Shown here: one piece after another, positions 1 through 8,300 of the stretch
Position numbering within the stretch: the stretch's first letter is position 1
Layout of the letters: each line of letters begins with the position of its first letter
Assembly (NCBI GenBank): GCA_017404025.1
Contig: JAFRDD010000139.1
Coordinates: 1-35,053, forward strand
Direction: 5' to 3'
Source: Clostridia bacterium
GTDB lineage: Bacteria > Bacillota > Clostridia > TANB77 > CAG-508
Length of the DNA stretch: 35,053 nucleotides
The notes under the pieces: generated by a model
Told to the model about the DNA's origin: nothing
Database searches by the model: none
What the model saw: only the letters and a program-made list of their open reading frames with translations
Program-made: the position numbers and the translations under genes

Positions 1-1
1 G

Positions 2-34
2 TATTTAGAAGCACAAGGCTACAAAGTCAGCTAA
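2..34 (+). CDS. 3' end of an upstream gene (partial)
   Basis: The window opens inside a plus-strand reading frame that reads YLEAQGYKVS and stops at TAA (32-34). It is followed by a terminator-like hairpin at 79-105, as expected for a real gene end. Ten residues are too few to identify the product. Confidence 0.45.
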   Translation, partial: YLEAQGYKVS

Positions 35-78
35 TTTTATTAAATTGTTTGGTTATCTTTAATTTTATATTAAATTTT

Positions 79-105
79 TAAAAACCGCTTTTTAGGGGTT
101 TTATT
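79..105. terminator. Putative bidirectional terminator
   Basis: An AAAACC / GGGTTTT stem encloses a short T-rich loop and is followed by a T-rich stretch. It lies between the end of the upstream plus-strand gene and the convergent rsmB, so it could serve both strands. The stem is short. Confidence 0.4.
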
Positions 106-150
106 TACTATGTGAATTTTCCTATATTATTTTTCAAACTTTCCTCCTTT

Positions 151-196
151 ATATTTTAAGGGACAGGTTCAAAATATTTTAAGGGACAGGTTCAAA
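151..196. repeat. Tandem 23-nt units with GGGACAGGTTC core (REP-like variant)
   Basis: Two identical 23-nt units (151-173 and 174-196) lie head to tail. Each has the core AAGGGACAGGTTCAAA between A/T arms. The core resembles the GGGACGGTYC core of the 29-nt palindromes elsewhere in the window, with one extra base in the centre. The second copy overlaps the 3' end of rsmB and encodes its last residues. Confidence 0.75.
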
Positions 197-1528
197 AAAC
201 AGCTTACATATAAAAAATCCATCATTCTTTTCAGTGGGATAAACTTTAAAATATTTATTATCCTCTAAAAATTTATACATTTCATTTTTTTCAGTAATTT
301 CATATTTGCAAATTTTAAATTCCATATGCTTCTCTAAAAATTTGTTTATAATTTCTTCATTTTCCTCTTTTAAAATACTACAAGTTGAATATACAAGTTC
401 TCCACCTCTTTTCAAATATCTTGAACAATTTTCCAAAATCTGAAATTGTATTTTTGAAATTTCTTCTATATCTTCTGGTTTTCTTTGCCATTTTATATCT
501 GGCTTTCTTTTTATTACCCCAATTCCTAAACATGGTACATCTAATAATATTTTATCAAATTTTTCTTTATAATCATTATTATCTATAGTTGCATCATTTA
601 TTTTGGCTTTTATTATATCAACTCCCAATCTTTTAGCATTTTCATTTATTAAATTTATCCTATGTTCATATATATCCCAAGCTTCAATTTTTCCTTCGTT
701 TTCCATTAACTCAGCAATATATGTTGTTTTACCACCTGGCGCACTACATGCATCTAAAATACATTCTCCTTTTTGTGGATTTAATATTTCTACAGCAAAT
801 CCTGCTGACTCATCTTGAATTGTAAAATATCCGTCTTTGAATAAGTCCATATTTTCAATATTTTTTACCTTGGATAACTCTAAAAAGTTTTCTAGTATTC
901 CTTCTTCATATTTAATATTTCTCTTATCCAATTCTTTTTTTAAGTCTTCTTTATTTGTTTTTAATTTATTTATTCTAATGGATATATTAGGCTTCAAATT
1001 TAAATTCTTACATATTAACTCTACCTTATCATAATCTTTTTCTTTTAATAATTCTTCAACAATCCATATAGGCATTGACGTTATTTTGGAAATTCTTTCT
1101 TTATAATCTTGTATATTATTAAATTCTTCAAAATCTGTTTTTTCTATTTTTCTTAAAACCGCATTTACAAAATTCGAACTTCCCTTATGTCCATATCTTT
1201 TAGCTAAATTTACACTTTCGTTTACAGCAGCAGATTTGGGAACTTTATCTAAAAATATTATTTGATATATCCCCATTCTTAATATATTAATTATCCAAGG
1301 AGAAATTTTTTTCAATTTTACTTGAGAATATTTTTTTATTATTTCATCAATAGATAATTTCCAAGTTGTAACACCATAAACAATTTCAGAAACAAATCCA
1401 ATGTCATTTCCATTTAATATTTCTCTATTATTTCTTATATTCTCATCAAGAGCAATATTTGAATAAGCTTCTTCCTTTTCAATTTTATATAAAGTTTTCA
1501 AAGCAATCTCGCGTACTTTATCAATCAT
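179..1528 (-). CDS. rsmB: 16S rRNA (cytosine-967-C5)-methyltransferase RsmB
   Basis: SAM-dependent methyltransferase of the RsmB/Sun family that makes m5C967 in 16S rRNA. Residues 1-135 form the NusB-like RNA-binding domain. The catalytic domain follows, with the SAM site DACSAPGGKTT (about 260-270), the motif DVPCLGIG carrying the first conserved Cys (about 328-335) and YSTCSI carrying the catalytic Cys (about 380-385). Length (449 aa) is normal. The start ATG is preceded by AGAGGT. The natural end should be close to DGFFICKL; the final residues FEPVP and the TAA stop come from the GGGACAGGTTC repeat at 174-196, so the C-terminus has been replaced by repeat sequence. It diverges from the dodecin/spoVA operon. 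Confidence 0.95.
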   Translation of the reverse strand: MIDKVREIALKTLYKIEKEEAYSNIALDENIRNNREILNGNDIGFVSEIVYGVTTWKLSIDEIIKKYSQVKLKKISPWIINILRMGIYQIIFLDKVPKSAAVNESVNLAKRYGHKGSSNFVNAVLRKIEKTDFEEFNNIQDYKERISKITSMPIWIVEELLKEKDYDKVELICKNLNLKPNISIRINKLKTNKEDLKKELDKRNIKYEEGILENFLELSKVKNIENMDLFKDGYFTIQDESAGFAVEILNPQKGECILDACSAPGGKTTYIAELMENEGKIEAWDIYEHRINLINENAKRLGVDIIKAKINDATIDNNDYKEKFDKILLDVPCLGIGVIKRKPDIKWQRKPEDIEEISKIQFQILENCSRYLKRGGELVYSTCSILKEENEEIINKFLEKHMEFKICKYEITEKNEMYKFLEDNKYFKVYPTEKNDGFFICKLFFEPVP

Positions 1529-1610
1529 TTACATACCTCTATTCTTTTTGCATTATTTATTATTTTATTTAAAAAGATTATATATCTATTTTTTCAAAAT
1601 TTCTACTATT

Positions 1611-1668
1611 TTTTCAAAAAGGACCGTCCCCGTTGAAAATTTTCAACAGGGACGGTCCTTTTTGAAAA
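1611..1668. repeat. Back-to-back inverted pair of 29-nt GGGACGG palindromes
   Basis: Unit 1 (1611-1639, minus orientation) and unit 2 (1640-1668, plus) abut with no spacer and differ by one base, so together they form a perfect-length cruciform or hairpin of about 58 nt. Each unit has arms TTTTCAA and TTGAAAA around the core GGGACGGTCC. The pair sits between divergent rsmB and the dodecin/spoVA operon. It matches the units flanking the transposase gene at 30.6-31.5 kb. Confidence 0.93.
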
Positions 1669-1732
1669 AAATTTTGAATAATTTCCCTAATTTAGGAAAT
1701 GCTATTTATAAATTATTTTTGGAGGAATTAAA

Positions 1733-1951
1733 ATGGATATAGAAAAACATTTAATTTTGACTGGTAGCTCTGAAGTTTCTTGGAAAGATGCAATTATTAA
1801 TACAATTGAAGAGGCTTCAAAATCTATCGATTATATTTCAAGCATAACGATTTTAAAACAAAGAGCTTCTATTGATGGAAATAAAATTTCCAAATATTTT
1901 GTTGATCTAGATTTAGGTTTTACTTTAGATTTAGATCGTACTAAAAATTAG
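1733..1951 (+). CDS. Dodecin-like small flavin-binding protein
   Basis: The 72-aa product matches the dodecin family, small dodecameric flavin-binding or flavin-storage proteins. The pattern is GSSEVSWKDAIINTIEEASK (residues 10-29), the family's first strand and amphipathic helix, followed by a two-strand hairpin ending in a VDLDLGFTLD strand. Length is typical of dodecins (about 65-75 aa). The start ATG is preceded by GGAGG. The stop lies 9 nt before spoVAC, whose ribosome site AGGAGG is in the gap, so the two are almost certainly co-transcribed. The family call is by pattern recognition. A role in spores is inferred only from the operon. Confidence 0.8.
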   Translation: MDIEKHLILTGSSEVSWKDAIINTIEEASKSIDYISSITILKQRASIDGNKISKYFVDLDLGFTLDLDRTKN

Positions 1952-1960
1952 GAGGTAATT

Positions 1961-2428
1961 ATGGAGAATCCATTAGAAACTGAAAAAACTTACCAAAAAT
2001 ATGTAGATGAAAAATCTCCAGATTCACCTATTTTGAAAAACTGTTTTAATGCATTCTGGGTTGGTGGATTAATTTGCTCAATTGGCCAAATTATTTTAAA
2101 TATTTGCAAATCACGTGGCTTTGATATTGCAACTTCTGGTACTATTGTTTCTATTATATTAATTGCTATTTCTGCATTTTTTACAGGTTTAAATATTTTT
2201 AATAAAATAGGAAAATTTGCAGGTGCAGGTTCTCTTGTTCCTATTACTGGTTTTGCAAATTCAATTGTTGCACCTGCTATGGAATATAAATCTGAAGGTT
2301 ATATAATGGGTGTTGGCGGAAAAATGTTTACTGTTGCAGGACCTGTTCTTGTTTTTGGTATTTCATCTTCTATTATTGTTGGCATTATTTATTTAATTTT
2401 TAATACTCAATCTATAACTTTAGTTTAA
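1961..2428 (+). CDS. spoVAC: Stage V sporulation protein AC
   Basis: Membrane protein of the SpoVA channel, which moves dipicolinic acid (Ca-DPA) into the forespore during sporulation and releases it on germination. The 155 residues have a hydrophilic N-terminus and about four membrane segments, with the characteristic motif FAGAGSLVPITGFANS (about 85-100). SpoVAC of Bacillus subtilis is about 150 aa. A strong AGGAGG precedes the ATG. It is followed within 13 nt by spoVAD. In Bacillus the operon is driven by sigma-G; the upstream region here carries TGAATA at 1675-1680, which resembles a sigma-G/F -35 box, but no convincing -10 lies at the right distance. Confidence 0.95.
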   Translation: MENPLETEKTYQKYVDEKSPDSPILKNCFNAFWVGGLICSIGQIILNICKSRGFDIATSGTIVSIILIAISAFFTGLNIFNKIGKFAGAGSLVPITGFANSIVAPAMEYKSEGYIMGVGGKMFTVAGPVLVFGISSSIIVGIIYLIFNTQSITLV

Positions 2429-2440
2429 GGAGGTCTTTTA

Positions 2441-3442
2441 TTGGAAAAATTAGGTAAACAAACTATAAAATTTGATACACCCCCTACTATTTTAGAATGT
2501 GCTTCTATTGTTGGTCCAAAAGAATCTGAAGGCCCACTTGCTAAATATTTTGACCAGTGTTTAGAAGATGAATTTTGGGGTGAAAAAACTTGGGAAAAGG
2601 CTGAAAGTAAAATAATAAAAGAAACGATTCATGCTGCAATTTCAAAATCTGGAGTTCCTGCTGAAAAAATAGACTGTTCTTTTGCAGGTGACCTATTAAA
2701 TCAATGTATATCTTCTAGTTTTGCATTAAGGGATTCTAATGTACCTTTTTTTGGTGTTTTTGGAGCTTGTTCAACTTTTGTAGAATCCTTAAGTTTAGGC
2801 GCAATTTGTACAGAATCGTTTGCTAAACATGTTTTATGTGCCACATCTAGCCATTTCTGTAGTGCTGAAAAACAATTTCGTTTTCCACTAGAACTTGGTA
2901 ACCAGCGCCCACCAACAGCTCAATGGACTGTAACTGGCAGTGGTGCTGCTGTTCTTAGTAAAAGCGGTACTGGTCCTTTTATTACACATATTACTCCAGG
3001 AAAAATTGTAGATATGGGTATAAAAGATGCTAATAATATGGGAGCTGCAATGGCACCTGCTTTTGTGGATACTTTACTTACACATTTTAAAGACACAGGA
3101 AGAACCCCTAATTATTATGATGCAATTATTAGTGGCGATTTAGGTCATATAGGCAAAGAAATTGCAATAGATATAGCAAAATCGCAAGGATATAATATTA
3201 AATCTAATTATAATGATTGTGGTGTATTAATATTTGATAAAAATAAACAAGATACTCACAGTGGTGGTAGTGGTTGTGGATGTTGTGGTAGTGTCTTTTC
3301 TGGTTATTTTTTTAAACAATTAAAATCAAAAAAAATCAAAAGACTTTTATTAATTGCAACTGGAGCTTTAATGAATTCTACTAGTTCACAACAAGGTGAA
3401 TCTATTCCAGGAATAGCACATGCAATAAGTATTGAAATATAG
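2441..3442 (+). CDS. spoVAD: Stage V sporulation protein AD (TTG start)
   Basis: Soluble SpoVA component with a thiolase/ketoacyl-synthase-like fold that binds dipicolinic acid at the forespore membrane. Seen: SIVGPKESEGPLAKYFD near the N-terminus, FGACSTFVESLSLGA (about 110-124, the position of the thiolase-fold cysteine), and a Cys/Gly-rich stretch SGCGCCGSVFSGYFF near residue 280. The 333-aa length is normal. Translation starts at TTG, with AAGGAGG 8 nt upstream. Tight spacing on both sides (12 nt and 15 nt) shows a single transcript with spoVAC and spoVAE. Confidence 0.96.
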   Translation: MEKLGKQTIKFDTPPTILECASIVGPKESEGPLAKYFDQCLEDEFWGEKTWEKAESKIIKETIHAAISKSGVPAEKIDCSFAGDLLNQCISSSFALRDSNVPFFGVFGACSTFVESLSLGAICTESFAKHVLCATSSHFCSAEKQFRFPLELGNQRPPTAQWTVTGSGAAVLSKSGTGPFITHITPGKIVDMGIKDANNMGAAMAPAFVDTLLTHFKDTGRTPNYYDAIISGDLGHIGKEIAIDIAKSQGYNIKSNYNDCGVLIFDKNKQDTHSGGSGCGCCGSVFSGYFFKQLKSKKIKRLLLIATGALMNSTSSQQGESIPGIAHAISIEI

Positions 3443-3457
3443 AAAGGATATGTTTTT

Positions 3458-3850
3458 ATGAACTTAAATTGGGAAGAAATTTTTAATTGGAATATGATTT
3501 TTAGATGTTTCTTAGTTGGTGGTACTATTTGTGTTTTAGGTCAAATTTTAATTGATAAAACAAAACTTACTCCAGCTAGAATTTTGGTATTTTTTGTAAC
3601 TTTAGGTACAATTTTAGGTGGACTTGGAATTTATCAGCATCTTGTCGATTTTGCAGGTGCCGGTGCCACTGTTCCTTTAACTGGTTTTGGATATAATTTA
3701 GCCAAAGGTGCAATTGAAGGAGTTCAGCAAAATGGCCTAATTGGAGCTTTTACTGGTGGTGTAAAAAATGCAGCTGGCGGAATTGCAGCAGCAGTATTTT
3801 TCGGATATATTGCTTCTCTTATATCAAAACCTAAAATGAAAAAACAATAA
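3458..3850 (+). CDS. spoVAE: Stage V sporulation protein AE
   Basis: Third SpoVA membrane subunit (SpoVAEb type) of the dipicolinate channel. The 130 residues hold about four hydrophobic segments and the motif FAGAGATVPLTGFGYNLAKG (about 66-85), which mirrors FAGAGSLVPITGF in SpoVAC; the two are homologous. It ends in a lysine-rich tail. It is the last gene of the dodecin-spoVACDE unit, followed 6 nt after the stop by an inverted palindrome pair that could act as a terminator. spoVAA, AB and AF are not in the window, as in the reduced spoVA operons of many Clostridia. Confidence 0.95.
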   Translation: MNLNWEEIFNWNMIFRCFLVGGTICVLGQILIDKTKLTPARILVFFVTLGTILGGLGIYQHLVDFAGAGATVPLTGFGYNLAKGAIEGVQQNGLIGAFTGGVKNAAGGIAAAVFFGYIASLISKPKMKKQ

Positions 3851-3856
3851 AAAAGA

Positions 3857-3932
3857 GTTGCCAAAGGGACGGTTCTCTTGGCAACTTTTTTTGTTATTCT
3901 AAAGTTGCCAAGAGAACCGTCCCTTTGGCAAT
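3857..3932. repeat. Inverted pair of 29-nt palindromes, arm-switched type
   Basis: Unit 3857-3885 (plus) and unit 3904-3932 (minus) are separated by an 18-nt T-rich spacer. Each keeps the core AGGGACGGTTCT at the same position as in the other 29-nt units, but the arms are GTTGCCAA and TTGGCAAC instead of TTTTCAA and TTGAAAA. Self-complementarity is preserved, with one end mismatch in the second copy. The pair lies between convergent spoVAE and rplT and could fold into a strong hairpin in either transcript. Confidence 0.93.
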
Positions 3933-3934
3933 CA

Positions 3935-3961
3935 AAAAAAAAAGCATATTTATTATGCTTT
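3935..3961 (-). terminator. Intrinsic terminator of infC-rpmI-rplT
   Basis: On the minus strand, AAAGCATA and TATGCTTT form an 8-bp stem with a 5-nt loop, followed by a run of about ten T. The stem overlaps the rplT stop codon. Confidence 0.85.
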
Positions 3962-4303
3962 TTTTGCTATTTCTGCAATTTCTGCAAAAGCTTTTTCGTC
4001 ATTTACAGCAAGTTCTGCTAACATTTTCCTGTTTATTGTAACATTTGCTTTCTTTAAACCTGCTATTAATTTACTATATGTTGTTCCATTCATTCTAGCT
4101 GCTGCATTTATTCTTGCTATCCATAATTTTCTAAAATTACTCTTTTTATCTTTTCTTCCAACATATGCATAAGATAAAGATTTTAATACTGCTTGATTTG
4201 CATTTCTAAATCTATAATGTTTTGCTCCATAATAACCTTTTGCTTGTTTTAATACTTTTTTATGTCTTGCTCTTGTTGTTCTAGCTGTTTTTACTCTTGC
4301 CAT
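3953..4303 (-). CDS. rplT: 50S ribosomal protein L20
   Basis: Large-subunit ribosomal protein that binds 23S rRNA early in assembly and, in Firmicutes, represses its own operon by binding the leader. Seen: [16 protein letters not shown] basic N-terminal extension and the conserved [31 protein letters not shown] region broken over residues 24-55. Length is 116 aa, normal. A GTG three codons upstream would add MKK, but the ATG is chosen because AGGAAGG sits 8 nt before it and the family begins MARV. It is the last gene of the operon, 35 nt after rpmI. Confidence 0.97.
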   Translation of the reverse strand: MARVKTARTTRARHKKVLKQAKGYYGAKHYRFRNANQAVLKSLSYAYVGRKDKKSNFRKLWIARINAAARMNGTTYSKLIAGLKKANVTINRKMLAELAVNDEKAFAEIAEIAKKA

Positions 4304-4338
4304 TTTTTTCACCTTCCTTAATTTCTATTTATTTGATT

Positions 4339-4542
4339 CTAGTTACCATATGGTAATAATTTTTTTATTGTGTTTTCACATGTTTTTGATGCATAAGCAT
4401 TTTGCATTTTTCCTGATTTCTTTTGTCTTTTTGTTTTATTTGCTAATAAATGTCTTCTATTAGCTTTTGTTCTTTTTACTTTTCCTGTTGCTGTTAATGA
4501 ATATCTTTTTTTAGCAGCTTTATTTGTTTTTAATTTAGCCAT
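4339..4542 (-). CDS. rpmI: 50S ribosomal protein L35
   Basis: Small basic ribosomal protein (67 aa): KLKTNKAAKKRYSLTATGKVKR, then RRHLLANKTKRQKK and a C-terminal LLPYGN, all typical of the L35 family. AAAGGAGA lies just before the ATG. It is the middle gene of infC-rpmI-rplT, 45 nt downstream of infC. Confidence 0.97.
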   Translation of the reverse strand: MAKLKTNKAAKKRYSLTATGKVKRTKANRRHLLANKTKRQKKSGKMQNAYASKTCENTIKKLLPYGN

Positions 4543-4587
4543 AGTTATTCTCCTTTCATTTTTTGTTTATTTATATTCTATAGCAGT

Positions 4588-5103
4588 TTATTTTTCTGCT
4601 TTTTTAGCTAAAATAGTAAACATATTCTTTCCTTCTAGTTTAGGTTGCTTTTCTACTACCGCAACATCTTCTAATGCATCTATAAATTTTTGTAAAACAA
4701 CTTCACCTGCTTTTGAATTATTTACTTCTCTTCCTCTAAATCTAACTGTAATTTTTACTTTGTTTCCATCTTCTATAAATTTTCTTGCATTTTTTGATTT
4801 AAAACCAAAGTCGTGTTCTTCTATGTTAGGAGTTACTCTTAATTCTTTTACTTCTAAAACTTTTTGTTTTTTCTTAGCTTCTTTTTCTTTTTTAGCTTGC
4901 TCGAATTTGTATTTTCCATAGTTCATTATTTTACAAACTGGTGGATTTACATTTGGTGCAACTAATACTAAGTCAAGACCTTTTTCTGATGCTTTATTTA
5001 TTGCATCATTTAAATGCAATACTCCTAATTTTTCTCCATCATCTCCTATAAGCTGTACTTCTTTTGCTCTTATCTGTTCATTAATAGGTAATTCTTGTTT
5101 TAT
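4588..5103 (-). CDS. infC: Translation initiation factor IF-3, probable AUA start
   Basis: IF-3 binds the 30S subunit, blocks premature 50S joining and proofreads start codons. Seen: LPINEQIRAKEVQLIGDDGEKLGV at the N-terminus (split by the usual loop), the linker FEQAKKEKEAKKKQKVLEVKELR, and RVTPNIEEHDFGFKSKNA leading into the C-terminal domain. Start choice: an ATG at 5118 opens the frame but overlaps the only Shine-Dalgarno (GGAGGTG, 5110-5116) and has no ribosome site of its own. The codon with ideal spacing (6 nt) from that site is ATA at 5101-5103, giving 171 aa. Non-standard starts are known for IF-3 (AUU in Escherichia coli), where they allow autoregulation. The family call is certain; the AUA start is inference. 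Confidence 0.93.
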   Translation of the reverse strand: MKQELPINEQIRAKEVQLIGDDGEKLGVLHLNDAINKASEKGLDLVLVAPNVNPPVCKIMNYGKYKFEQAKKEKEAKKKQKVLEVKELRVTPNIEEHDFGFKSKNARKFIEDGNKVKITVRFRGREVNNSKAGEVVLQKFIDALEDVAVVEKQPKLEGKNMFTILAKKAEK

Positions 5104-5140
5104 ATAAAACACCTCCATATAATATGTAATTTTTTACATA

Positions 5141-5264
5141 AAAAAAATTGACTTTGTTACAAGTCAATTAAACACAAATATAGTTTTCACTAATTTTATA
5201 TGTTTAACCTGTTTCCTTAAGAATAAGGTGAGAAACTTTTAGTTTCTTCTTGTAACAAAGTTAA
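5141..5264 (-). promoter_or_regulatory. L20-type leader with attenuator
   Basis: The untranslated leader of infC carries an intrinsic terminator (TTGACTT / AAGTCAA stem at 5148-5167, followed by eight T). A distal element at 5249-5260 is a perfect 12-nt complement of one strand of this terminator (5152-5163), so pairing of the two would prevent terminator formation. Two small hairpins lie between them (AGAAACT/AGTTTCT and CCTTA/TAAGG). This is the architecture of the Firmicute L20 leader, in which excess L20 favours termination. Confidence 0.8.
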
Positions 5265-5292
5265 TTTTAATATATTTTATTTAATTTGTCAA
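5264..5292 (-). promoter_or_regulatory. Sigma-A promoter of infC operon
   Basis: Minus strand: TTGACA, 17-nt spacer, TAAAAT. The predicted transcript start falls at the first arm of the L20-type leader, supporting both calls. Confidence 0.85.
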
Positions 5293-5311
5293 TAGTTTTG
5301 GACTTTTTTTA

Positions 5312-8300
5312 CTATTTTATTTTTTTGTATTTCATATATTTCTTATATGATACAAATGCTACTGCTACTGCTACACCTATTATTGCTATTATTCCTGTTG
5401 CTTTTCCTGTATTTGGTATTTCCTTACTTGCAGTTGTTTTGTCTGTGGTTTTTCCTGAATCTTTTGTTGTATCTTTTGTTGGATTTCCATTATCATCTAT
5501 TGAATCTGATGAATCTTCTTCTGTTTTTTCTACTTTTATTTCTTTTGATGTTTCTATACTTCCATTTCCTAATTTATCTTCTGCATATACATACAATGCA
5601 TATTTTCCAGCTACTTTTGGTAATTCTAATTTTTCTCCAGCCTCTACTTCTGCTAAATATATTCCTTGTTGTTCCAATTTTGCTTTATTTTGTAGCATTG
5701 CTTCAAGATAGTCTTTTGCTGTCATATTGGCATTTGCTAATACTTTATTTACACTTGCTGTTACGTTTTCATTACTATCTTTGTCTATTCTTGCCCATAT
5801 AAATCTTGTTGCTGATGCATTTAATCCCACTCCATATTTTGCATCTTCTATATTTAGTTTTAATCCATTATTTTCTGTTGAATTTATTGTTATTACTGGT
5901 GCTGTTTTATCTATTTTTACTAAATATTGTCTTGTTGATGTTTTGCTTGTATCTATACTACTTGTTGTTGATACTGTTATTGTATATATTCCATCTTCTG
6001 TTAACATTACTTCTTCTGTATATTCTTTTCCTTCTTCTGCTGTTTTTTCTTCAAAGTTTTCTCCTGTTTTTGCTAGTAATTTATAGCTTTCATTTTTTCC
6101 ATCTTTACTTATTCTTGCTATTTTATATGTTTCTTTACTTATTTTATCTTTTGCAAAATCTCTTGTTACTAAACTCATTTTTACATTTTTTGTAGTAAAT
6201 GTTCCTGCTGTATATGTTTGTTGATTTTCGTTTTCTACTGTATAAAAATTCATTGTTCCTGCTTCTAAGTTATTTACTATTACTTCTGAATTATTTTCAC
6301 CTAAATCTACTAGTTTGTTTTCTGTTTTTACATTTCCTACTTTATCTTCTGTTTTTATCCATAATACCCATTTTCCTGTTGCTTTATCTGGTACATTTAT
6401 TGTTGTATTTGCTGTTAAGAATTTTCCTCTATATTGATCTTCTTGTGCCGTAAAATCTGAATCTTTTGCTGTATATCCTTCTTCTCCCCAGAAATAATAT
6501 GTTTTATTTGCATTTACTCCTGTTTGTGCTGTTTTTGATATATTTCCTTCTCCTCCGTTATCTGCTATTTCTATGCTCATCTTTCTTGCTTCTGTTATAC
6601 TGTCTGATGATTTTGAAAATGCAATTGTTGGTGCTGTTTTATCTATATATATTGCATATTGATTTGATGAAGCATTTTCTGTTGTTGCTTGTACTATATA
6701 TTTTCCTTCTTCTGTTAGTTGTATTTCACTTACTGAATTTTCTGTTATTTTTGCAGTATCTCCTTCTCTTGTTATTTTTAATTTTGCTTCTACTCCATTT
6801 TTATTTGTACTCGCTTTTACATATACACTTCCATTTGTTTTTACTATTCTTGAACTATCTGGTGTTATTTTTTCTCCTGTTGCTGATTCTTTTTTGAATT
6901 CTAATTGTACTTGTACTTGTGTTCCTGGTGTTGGAGTTACTGTTGTTGGAACTCCTGGTGTTGGAGTTACTGGTGTTGGTGTTACAGGCGTTCCTGTTGG
7001 TCTTGTTGTTGGTGTTCCTGGTGTTGGTGTTATAGGTGTTCCTGTTGGTCTTGTTGTTGGTGTTCCTGGTGTTGGTGTTATAGGTGTTCCTGTTGGCTCT
7101 GGACCTTCTGCACTTGATACTACAAGTTTATTTTGAACCCTACTATCATTTATATATCGATATGCAACTAATCCATTTCCTGCAACGTCTTGTATACCAT
7201 TTTCTGCAACTGAATCTGGTTTTAATTTAAAGTCAAATTTTCCTGTTAATTTGTCACTATTATTAATTTCTAATTTGTATTTTTTAACTTTTGGATCATT
7301 TGATTGTACATTTGTTAAAGTATATCTAGATATTGTTTGTTCTCCTATTTTTACCCATTCTATATTATCTCTTCCAGTAATATCATTAGTTCCTGATTTA
7401 AATTTATTATTTTCTGTAATATCAAATGTTACTATTATATTTTCACCATTTTGTTCTGCAACAACATTATCTACTACTGGTGATTTTCTGTCTACTTTAA
7501 ATTTTATAACATTTGATTTTTGATTTGTTCTAGAATCTGATGCACCTAATGTTCCAATTATCTGACATTTTCCAGCAGGTATATAAACTTCTACTTCTTC
7601 ACCATTATAATCATTATCATCTGTGAATTGTAAGTTAAATGTATATTTTTCACTATTTTGTTCATTTTGTTCAACATCAGAAATTCCTACACCATCTGAT
7701 GTATATACTGATTTTTTAGTAAATCCACTAACTCCGTTTATAGATGAGAATGTAACTTCACATTCTGCACTGTCTTTATTAATCCATTTTTCATTTGTTT
7801 GGCTATCTTCACTCAAGCCTTTCATACTTATACTTACTAGATCTTGTGCTCCTACTATATCTCCAGTAATTATGAAAGGACCATCCGTTGCATTTCCGGC
7901 ACTAGATTGTCTTGAGTCTGTATACACATATATCTTAAATGCTTGTCGTCCATCAATCTTATCTGGGGCCTTTTTAGGAGTAATCATAAAAATATTAGAA
8001 TTTTCATCAGCACATGTAACCGTAACCCAGCTTTGAGCAGTTTGCTGCCATTCTCTCCATCTACTACTATATGCAAAAACATACCCTTCCTGATCTGGAG
8101 TTGGAGTTTGAGGATTTGTTGGTTCTATTCCAACTTCCAGTTTAGCTATATTATTTAAATTATCCATTACTACATATGTTGGTTTTCCATATTCCACTAA
8201 TCCTGCTGAATCTTCGTGGTCTCTTTCTGTCAAATTTGAATGAACAACTTTCGCACCTGAAGGAATTAAATCATCTCTAACATTGATTGTTACACGAAAC

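Noticed and set aside
1548..1742. 64-aa plus-strand frame across the palindrome pair
   Set aside because: Its sequence (VPVENFQQGRSFLKK) is just translation of the repeats. It has no ribosome site and overlaps the dodecin start.
6894..7136. Gly/Val-rich plus-strand frame over the 48-nt repeat
   Set aside because: It is the antisense reading of the Pro/Thr linker.
5286..8158. Many long plus-strand frames opposite the surface-protein gene
   Set aside because: They are Leu/Phe/Ser-rich mirror images of a Thr/Glu/Lys-rich coding strand, with no ribosome sites. The minus-strand frame is continuous and has signal and sorting motifs.
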